Of a stretch of 64,000 nucleotides of DNA, positions 57,048-64,000 are shown piece by piece. The notes beneath the pieces were generated by a model. It did not search any database, was not told where the DNA came from, and was given only the letters and a program-made list of their open reading frames with translations. How positions within the stretch are numbered: the stretch's first letter is position 1; the number at the start of each line of letters is the position of its first letter. Location of the stretch: the NCBI GenBank assembly GCA_949316235.1, contig OX438751.1, forward strand, positions 6,968,413-7,032,412. The letters run 5' to 3'. A program made the translations under genes and the position numbers. The stretch is from Oegoconia quadripuncta (taxonomy: Eukaryota > Arthropoda > Insecta > Lepidoptera > Autostichidae).

Positions 57048-57494
57048 TTGGAAAAACATGCGCCAGAAGGATTTGACCTATCGGACTGTTCTGTCCGATT
57101 TTTTAGAAACTCACTAATGTCGCTGCTGCTTATCGCTGATAATTGCTATTACGCGTACCACCCTCTAAACGACTTTAGGTGTAAAAGACATGTCGAGCGT
57201 CAGAAAGTGACTGGTTATTCCGTAATTATCTTCCGGGGCGACCAGAACGGCTTATCTGTAGTAGACTTACTACGGCTAAATATGTCTTGTACAACGTTAC
57301 ACAACATCAAATATTTACAATTTCAAATTCGGTCTGACGGTCCGACCTTTCAAAAGAATGTTTCACGAAGCGATAGGAGATCAAAGAATAATTTGGAACA
57401 AAGAAGAGCTTACTTGTTTGACAAGTGTTCGGCGAAGAATATTTTCGCTTCGCGTAAAATATTGGTTACACATTTTCACCATTTGGCCAAGTGA
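57048..57494 (+). other. Unassigned 148-codon ORF
   Basis: Open from MEKHAPEGFDLSD to LVTHFHHLAK. No recognised motif, signal peptide or membrane segment. It lies in repeat-free DNA upstream of Wnt6 with richer base composition than its neighbours. It may be chance openness in conserved non-coding DNA or an orphan exon. Confidence 0.25.
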
Positions 57495-58598
57495 GCACTA
57501 GGAATCTGGCTTTGATACCGATGTTCATTTATTTAAGTTTTCTCTGAGGTGCCGCAGCTGTTTGGAAAAGTAAAGCGTTTCACACACAGGTGCGGCGTAG
57601 CGCCGCGTTGATCGCTTCGTAGCACATGAGATTCGCACGGTAGTGCCTTCGTATTTCTTGGTCTTAAACGATCTTGGTGTTGTGATTTCTTATATTATGT
57701 TCTTTTTGCCTCGTAGTTGCCATTGCAGAATATAATCTACCATTGATACGTTTGGTAGCAAGTACCGTCAAGTTGCAAGATTAAATCGATCTGCTCAGAG
57801 CTTTTAAAGTAAATTTTTACATGAACAGGGCCTTAGGAGAGACTTATATCTAAGATTGAACTTCTTATTAGAATTCCGAACATTAAAAAACCGCGATCGG
57901 TTAGCAAACTGCGTCCATATGTTACATGTTTAATAATTTGTCGATTCCAGTTACATTATGGAATCGCTAGAAAAGCTCAGACTTCACGGTCGTAGAATTT
58001 GTTTAGTCACAATTTGATTTGAAATAAGTTTAGATATAAGTATACACATGCAATGGTGATCAACTACACACTTGGTGAATCCGGGTGGCTGTACGGATGG
58101 AGATCGAACTGGTGATAGCTCTCAAACCTTATTGTTCCCAAGCCGTATACCATAGCACACACGGATAGTCCTAGAAATCGCAGAATGAATGCAAAATGTC
58201 TGCGTTGGAGAAAAGTACCAAAGCATGGTTACTTTTCGTGACAGCACGTTCGTGGTCGTGAGGTCTCTGCTCCACTGTTAGAGGTCTCCAATGCGGGGAA
58301 AGTGTCGAGTATGTACATCAAGGATCAGGAAAATTTGCAAGTTGACCACAGATTGGTACTGCATCTAAATATTCTAAACACAAATTGCTCACATACAATG
58401 TAAAATACATATTAAATTGGTTAACGTAGATAGGTATTACAGATTATTATAACAGATTTAAGATAAGTTTTTGTTTGTTGCCTAGATTACAAAAAAAATA
58501 TGATATCATGGAAATATAAAAAAAAACTTTATTAAAAGTCAAATATCTTTGAAACTGCTTAATCAATTTTCATCAAACATGGCTAATAACCTCGTTTA
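57495..58598. other. Upstream unique DNA
   Basis: 57540-57720 is GC-richer (GTGCGGCGTAGCGCCGCG) and repeat-free; the rest is unassigned. Confidence 0.35.
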
Positions 58599-59205
58599 GT
58601 CTTTAATATACAATATGTGTGATTATGAGGTAATAAGACTTCAGAGGCAGAAACTAGGACAAATTTCATCGTTGAAAATACCCCATTAAGGGGTGGATTT
58701 TTAGTACCCACGGAATGGTAGGTATTTGAATTTTTTATGTGCATGTATCAATACGTATTTAGTTATCACGCCATAGCTCTATAACTAGTAATCCTAGAAG
58801 TAAAAACGTCGCTGAGTACGTCACCAATCAGCCAACCAATTGAGTCAAGAATAACAAATCAAAAAGTTGTTACAGAGCTATGGCGTGATAAATAAATACA
58901 TATTGGTACGTGCACATAAAAAAATTTCAATACCTGCCATTCCGTAGGTACTAAAAATCAACCCCTTAATGGGGTATTTTCGCCGATGAACTTTGTCCTA
59001 GGCCCGTATTAATAAACTGATTTCAAGATTGACATGGCCTCAAGTTAACGCTTAAGAATCTGTTGCATATTAAAACAGCATCAGCGAATTTGGTCTTGAG
59101 ACTGAGTTGCGATCTCAATCTCAAGAACCATTTCTTAATACTGGCCTTAGTTTCAGCCTCTGAAGTCTTATTACCTCATAACCAGACATATTGTATAAAA
59201 CCGCT
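58599..59205. mobile_element. Palindromic element with a MITE inserted in its right arm
   Basis: The left arm (about 58599-58790) and right arm (about 58865-59205) are inverted copies sharing GCTATGGCGTGATAA, GGTATTTTC, CAGCCTCTGAAGTC and ATACAATATG-type segments. The right arm is interrupted at 58999-59150 by another repeat. Removing it restores the palindrome, so the palindrome is older. No coding capacity. Confidence 0.78.
58999..59150. mobile_element. GGCCCGTATTAATAA-ended MITE inside a palindromic element
   Basis: Starts GGCCCGTATTAATAA and ends TTAATACTGGCC in complement orientation, with TA at both borders. Same family as the elements at 18095-18437 and 19499-19841, but shorter and diverged. 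The segment AATCTGTTGCATATTAAAAC also occurs at 4875. Confidence 0.72.
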
Positions 59206-59906
59206 CTTCAGTGAGATATATCCGGACAAAGACTGGACATACACATAATGCCGTCAAACACATAACACCCGTCGTTTTTTGTCGGTGGTTAAAAATGCTT
59301 TTAAAAGTTGATAGTTCAATATTTTTGAAGGGATTTTATTATTAATGAAATCTGCATACCACGGAGGTAACATATTAATTCAACACAAATTAATGAATGC
59401 ATTTTGAAGTTTTTATATTACTCAATCAATACGTATTTAATGTCATCACATCACAAATAGGCCCCCCGTTGAGATATCACTAAAGGCTCTGCGGAAATAT
59501 TACTAAGGAAACTCGATTTGTTCTCGAAGCCGACGAAGTGCTATGGAAACTGGCGACTATTGTTACTGCCGTTAATATCAAAATGTTGCAAGTTCGTGTA
59601 ATTGAAATTTATTTCTAATGACACAATTATGACAGATGGTATATTGGCTAACTACCTATACATAAACCACTAAGGAGTTTAGTTTGACAATTATGGCGTA
59701 TTTAATAGTTCAGTTCAGTTTTGTCCGAAGTTGGTATTAAATAAGCTTCGGGGCGCGGCCTAGCAGTGTCTCACGAAAAAAAAATTGAAATATTAAAATT
59801 GAGTCTGTGTTGCCACACACTTTCACCCCCTTAGTAGAAGAATTTGAAATAGCGAAATACTTCTATCATTAAGTATTTGTGATGTAAATGCAATTTATTC
59901 TCATCC
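59206..59906. other. Upstream AT-rich DNA
   Basis: Nothing recognised. Confidence 0.45.
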
Positions 59907-60011
59907 AAACGTGTTGGGGTTTCCGGGTCAGTACGCTTCCACCTTCGACCTCATCTTCACTTAACATCAGGTATGATTAAGGCAAGTACGAATCTGTCAT
60001 GCATAAAAAAA
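59907..60011 (+). mobile_element. SINE-A 3' end
   Basis: From GTGTTGGGGTTTCCGGGTC to GTCATGCATAAAAAAAA. Confidence 0.78.
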
Positions 60012-60119
60012 AATACAATACAACGTATTGCCCATTTGTACAATAAAGCGTTTACAAACAAACAAACAACCTTCCATCTCAATTTTGTCCATTATTTTTA
60101 TTGTAGAGTACCTCCTGAT

Positions 60120-60265
60120 TGATTTACTACATAAATACTTTTTTTTTTAATAAATACACATATAAATGTAACCATTCTTAACTCGGGTATAATCCATCAT
60201 ACAAGATGGATGCGCCTAGGTGGATTCGAACCCTTTTGGTATAGCAGTCAGGGTTTGAAACGACT
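60120..60265 (-). mobile_element. SINE-B, minus strand, 3' truncated
   Basis: Contains ATTCTTAACTCGGGTA, GGATTCGAACCC and ATAGCAGTCAGGGT, the SINE-B body and head in complement. Followed directly by a CR1-like tail. Confidence 0.65.
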
Positions 60266-60274
60266 ACATCTGGT

Positions 60275-60395
60275 TGTAACTTTAGGATCTTCAAAAGCAG
60301 AGTGAATAGGCGCATACTGGGATCGCGTGCTTCATCTGGAACCACATCGTCACTTTCCATCAGGTGAGAATCCAGTTAATCATAACAAAAAGAAA
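60275..60395 (+). mobile_element. CR1-like LINE tail
   Basis: GGATCTTCAAAAGCAGAG, GAATAGGCGCATACTGG, ACATCGTCACTTTCCATC and CCAGTTAATCATAACAAAA. Confidence 0.72.
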
Positions 60396-61032
60396 AAAAA
60401 TAACACCAAACAACAACAATCGTCGTCAAAGTAAAGATATTATATTTAGTTATTTATATGATAAACAGGTTACTAATGTCTTTGCAAGTTCTCACCCTTT
60501 CAACGAACGAGAACACAACGAGTTTCTATAGTACCGTCGCAGACATAATAACGATCGTTAAGCCTCTGTTGATAGTATATAATGGCAAATTTATGGCCAC
60601 CAGCGTAAACTAATATGTATAATGTATGATCATGTCAGGCCATTATTAGCAGTTATCGAATTAATTCTGTGAATAAACTGACAAACGCACAACTGACAAT
60701 ATTAACATTTGATTTTAACGGATTCTCTACTTATTATTTCGCTTTATGAAATTAAAATATCTTGATGCTCTCACCTCTATAAAATCATAAATAATGTAAT
60801 TTGTTCATCAGTCTGCTTTGAAAAAGTATCTTGAGTTCCTCGTAAATGTTCTCGTTTGAAATTCTCTTTTCAAAATTCTATCTGTAAAACTATGTCATGA
60901 ATATTTAGTATAGTCGCTCCCTTTTTTATAATGTAATCTTATTGAAATATATATTTTTGGACTATCATTGGCAATTTTAGAAATGAAGTACGCAAAAAAT
61001 TGTTTTAGTATAAAATAAATATCCTTGGAATA
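60396..61032. other. Upstream AT-rich DNA
   Basis: Nothing recognised. Confidence 0.45.
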
Positions 61033-61265
61033 ACACAGCGCCATTTAGTTCCAACACTAAGCGAAGGCTTGTATTATGGATACCGGATGGTTGATGTACA
61101 CATATATTTTTTTGTAAATATATACATATTATTGAATAAAAACATTCATAACTCGGGTACCCATGTAGGTATATATTTATTATACAAACAAACCCCCACT
61201 CGCGACCTTTTGGTGTAGCAGTCAGAATTTCTTACCACTACACCAAACAGGTCGTTCGTTCGTTA
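61033..61265 (-). mobile_element. SINE-B, minus strand
   Basis: CATTTAGTTCCAACACTAAGC, TTGTATTATGGATACCGG, ATTCATAACTCGGGTA, GTAGCAGTCAGAAT and CCACTACACCAAACAGG. The B box is decayed. The adjacent GTTCGTTCG suggests a short target repeat. Confidence 0.75.
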
Positions 61266-61273
61266 CACCAAAC

Positions 61274-61434
61274 AATGGTGTCAATTCGGATGTGCACCAA
61301 CTAAACTAAACTAAACTAAAACGAGCTTTGAAGTGGTGCTGTCGCATCGTACTGTTCCAGAGAGAAAGCGACAGTACTACTTTAAAACTGGTTTTAGTTT
61401 AGTTTAGTTGGTGTACATCCGAATCGACACCATT
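61274..61434. mobile_element. 161-bp palindromic MITE with (CTAAA)n arms
   Basis: Ends are AATGGTGTC and its complement GACACCATT. Arms of about 75 bp share TTCGGATGT, CACCAACTAAAC and repeated CTAAA units, then a GTACTGTCGC-type core. It sits directly beside a SINE-B copy and has no coding capacity. Confidence 0.78.
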
Positions 61435-61439
61435 ATAAG

Positions 61440-61690
61440 TCAAACTTCAAACTTCAAGCATTTATTTGAACGTAAGATACATGATATCATTTGTTGTATG
61501 TCAATTTAAATCTATTGGAAATAAAAATAGGGCTAAGCATTTTTCGGTCAGTCAGTAAGCTACCACAGCTTCGGAAAGGGAAATCATCTGTGGGAAAAGA
61601 AGCGGCGCAAGAAACCCACAGGATCATTTTCTTTTTCTTTTCGTTTATTTTGCACAAGGTTATTTATTATATACCTGAAACCTGAAATTA
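61440..61690 (+). mobile_element. LINE 3' end (GCGGCGCAAGAAAC type)
   Basis: TACCACAGCTTCGGAAAGGG, TGTGGGAAAAGAAGCGGCGC, AAGAAACCCACAGGATC. A short complement of it, TTGCGCCGCTCCTTTTCC, is at 34592. A related GAGCAAGAAACTCGGG segment is at 3790. Confidence 0.55.
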
Positions 61691-62129
61691 GTTTGGTCAG
61701 AAGCACATATAGAATAGATTCCGGTTATTATTTTTCTCCTTAATTATTTAATCTGATTAGGAGTAATAAACACCCCACAAGTGAAGATATAACAGTAACT
61801 GAATTCGCAATAATCCTTTATTTTTATTTTATTTCTTCTATCCATATTTATTACAAAATATATAATCTAATTGAGGTGTATCGACTTTTTGGTATACAAA
61901 ATATAACCTCGTATAATAACAAGTAGGTACTTTATTTAGGTATTACTTTAAAGTCTATGATTAAGTTGTTTTCTACTAAGCTCATAGATAAATATAGTTG
62001 GAATAATGATCTGTGGAATTAGAGGCCTGTTACTATATATATAATATTAATTATGTATATTGTTCGCCAAATAAATTAAAAAAAGGAATCTGTTATAATA
62101 ATACGAATAACATTCTTGCACTTACACAC

Positions 62130-62375
62130 AGCGGCATCTAGTTCCACACTAAGCAAGTAGACGCGGCGTGTATTATGGAAAGCAGGTGGTTGATATACTA
62201 TATAAATACTTCTTTTTGTAAGTAAATTCATATTTAAATGATAACATCTATAACTCGGGTTCACGTCTCCGTATTCATCATACTAACATATGCCCCTTGC
62301 GAGATTCGAATCGGCGACATCTAAACAAAGCGGTCAGGGTCTTTAACCACTACACTACAAACAAACAGGTCCTCA
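62130..62375 (-). mobile_element. SINE-B, minus strand
   Basis: GGCATCTAGTTCCACACTAAG, GTGTATTATGGAAAGC, ATAACTCGGGTTCACG, a B-box complement GAGATTCGAATCGG and AACCACTACACTAC. Confidence 0.75.
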
Positions 62376-62464
62376 ATTTGTAATTGGAATATTATTTTAT
62401 TTTTGGAACTACATACGTCCTGCAAAAAATAAATAAAAATAAAACAATAAATATCCTTAAACAT

Positions 62465-62525
62465 ACAGACAGCATAATCTAGTTCCGCACTAAGCAACTA
62501 GACTTGTATTATGGATACCTTGCGC
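62465..62525 (-). mobile_element. SINE-B 3' fragment
   Basis: ATAATCTAGTTCCGCACTAAG and TTGTATTATGGATACC only. Confidence 0.6.
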
Positions 62526-62960
62526 ATGAACCATAATCCTTCTAATGACACGAGATAGAACTTTTGCTTTTCTCTTATTCGTACAAAAGCATAACCGAGA
62601 TAGCGAACTATCCCGAGTTGTAAAGAAACTATGGATCATGCCATATCCTTAGATACTTGATGATCCTTAGATATAGGTCGCCACTTGTCGCCGTAAAGCA
62701 AACAGCCCTCTAGACCAGCTCTAGAATGCAAAGGAATAACACTCGCTCGAGTACAAACAAACACTCGACGCACTCAAGCTAAAACGATTCCGATGTCCGA
62801 GTCAACGGTGTAGTTTTTGCCTCTTCAAGTCATAATGAACTTGAAATGTATATTTGATCATACTTGACTTATGAAATCATGAATGGATTTGAAATCATCA
62901 ATAGACAGGCTCTGTCTGTACTTAACGGAATGGTTATCGATGCGTTTCTATATGAAATAA

Positions 62961-63308
62961 ATGGCACTTATGTGTTATTTAGACCCCCTTAACAACTTGT
63001 TAAAAAGGAATAGTGTAATTAGGGAGTTATGCGATGTAAAAGAAGACGTCGTTAGAAATAAGACTAACGAAAGACATGCCTATACGATGCGAATGTGGAT
63101 GGCAGCAAGGCCAAGTCAAAAGTACCCTAACCGACAAGCATGTATGAACAACTTTATGAGAGTGAATGAAGAACAAGAGGAGTGTCATGATCGTAGTAAG
63201 TGGAAGTCTGTGGTCTCTAGGCAGATACCACAGACCCTGTGTCCCGTAGGGGTAGGCCCTACGGGACACAGGCATGACTTCAAGTATGTATGTAACAATT
63301 TTTTATAA
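62961..63308 (+). other. Unassigned ORF, possibly retroelement-derived
   Basis: 115 residues, starting MALMCYLDPLNNLL, with a DRSKWKSVVS motif that resembles LINE C-terminal DRSxWRS segments. The C-terminal part is encoded by the 63236 hairpin. No conserved domain is recognised and no splice signals support a host exon. Could be a decayed LINE. Confidence 0.3.
63236..63272. repeat. Perfect 16-bp hairpin
   Basis: Arms CCTGTGTCCCGTAGGG (63236-63251) and its exact complement (63257-63272) with a 5-base loop. A second hairpin, TCTGTGGT/ACCACAGA, lies about 30 bases before it. Confidence 0.9.
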
Positions 63309-63789
63309 TTTGTAATATTGGTAGTGAGTAATTCATTTTACCAAGCAAGTGATGTAATGCAATTCAATTGCATTCACACCACAGCCAAGACTATACACTA
63401 TAATAATTTAGATAGTTGTTTAAAAGATTTGAAGGCAGTGACAGTAACAATGTTTGAATTGCTATTCAAATGCCTGATGCCGATGATCCAAATCCTTACG
63501 TCATCGACGGAGGAGTTGTAGGAGATAATATAGCCCATGATATCATTTATTGCAACTACCGTTTCCCAAATTTATTAATAAAAATAACTTCCGTATATTT
63601 CCATTCTCTATTTTCGGAGTGTATCATTAACAAATTTAAATCACTTACAAACAAAAAAGGACAATTGTCGAAATCGGTTCACAACTATCGGAGATATCAT
63701 CTAACACCTACATATAAATACAATCTAATTGAGAACCTCTTCCTTTTTGGAAATCAGTTACAACAACAACTTTTAAGGACACTTTTAAC

Positions 63790-63925
63790 TTTTAGCTGTT
63801 AGCGGCCACTTACATCGTTGTCTACCAACCAAATTTTATCCAAATCCATCCAGCCGTGTGAACAGGTAACAAACATACATAGGACACACACAAACTTTTG
63901 CATTTATACTATTATTAGTTGAATA
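63790..63925 (-). mobile_element. TAAATGCGAAAG repeat, minus copy, partial
   Basis: CCAACCAAATTTTATCCAAA, CATCCAGCCGTG, ACACACACAAACTTTTGCAT and ACTATTATTAG. Confidence 0.55.
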
Positions 63926-64000
63926 ACTGACCAGTTATAAATTGGCAATACAACCGACTTCAGAGCACAGTACAATCATTATGTCGATAAAGTACACAAC

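Noticed and set aside
1..64000. CRISPR arrays, operons or phage-type systems
   Set aside because: No spaced short repeats of CRISPR type, no compact gene clusters; the sequence is clearly animal nuclear DNA.

Overview
This is nuclear DNA from an animal, almost certainly a moth or butterfly (Lepidoptera). It is AT-rich and intron-dominated, and it carries no prokaryotic gene organisation. The one recognisable host gene is a Wnt ligand gene on the minus strand, best identified as Wnt6. Its first coding exon (51498-51559) encodes the signal peptide and ends in a GT splice donor in phase 2. Its second coding exon (22419-22639) begins in phase 2 after a pyrimidine tract and AG, and carries the conserved Wnt N-terminal cysteine region. 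The two exons join in frame across a 28,858-base intron. No third exon was found below 22419, so the rest of the gene probably lies beyond the left edge.

Layout by gene position (minus strand): 52-64 kb lies upstream of the gene, 51.5 kb is exon 1, 22.6-51.5 kb is intron 1, 22.4-22.6 kb is exon 2, and 1-22.4 kb is a downstream intron (inferred). Everything else is a layered mixture of mobile-element remains and AT-rich single-copy DNA, with some GC-richer, repeat-poor blocks (about 5.9-7.1, 12.1-12.8, 14.2-15.4, 33.85-33.98, 44.9-45.1 and 51.8-52.4 kb) that are candidates for conserved regulatory DNA.

The mobile elements fall into families defined here by copies inside the window. SINE-A is tRNA-headed, about 335 bp, with roughly a dozen copies; its 3' tail closely resembles that of a CR1-like LINE also present. 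SINE-B is tRNA-headed and clustered at 60-62.5 kb. SINE-C is tRNA-headed, with one intact copy that has a 9-bp target duplication. A further SINE has a head that matches the internal promoter of 5S rRNA. SINE-C, the 5S-headed SINE and an RTE-like LINE share a tail ending in GATGATGA. DNA transposons include a broken mariner with intact termini, a hAT-type element with an 8-bp target duplication, three small TA-flanked elements and three long palindromic elements. Tandem structures include a 1404-bp near-identical duplication, a 402-bp triplication, and minisatellites of 27 bp (with 81-bp higher-order structure) and 42 bp.

Most other open frames have no recognisable family and no splice context, and are treated as chance. 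The most informative signals are the Wnt6 gene model, the SINE/LINE tail pairings with the 5S-headed SINE, and several nested insertions whose order can be read from the sequence.
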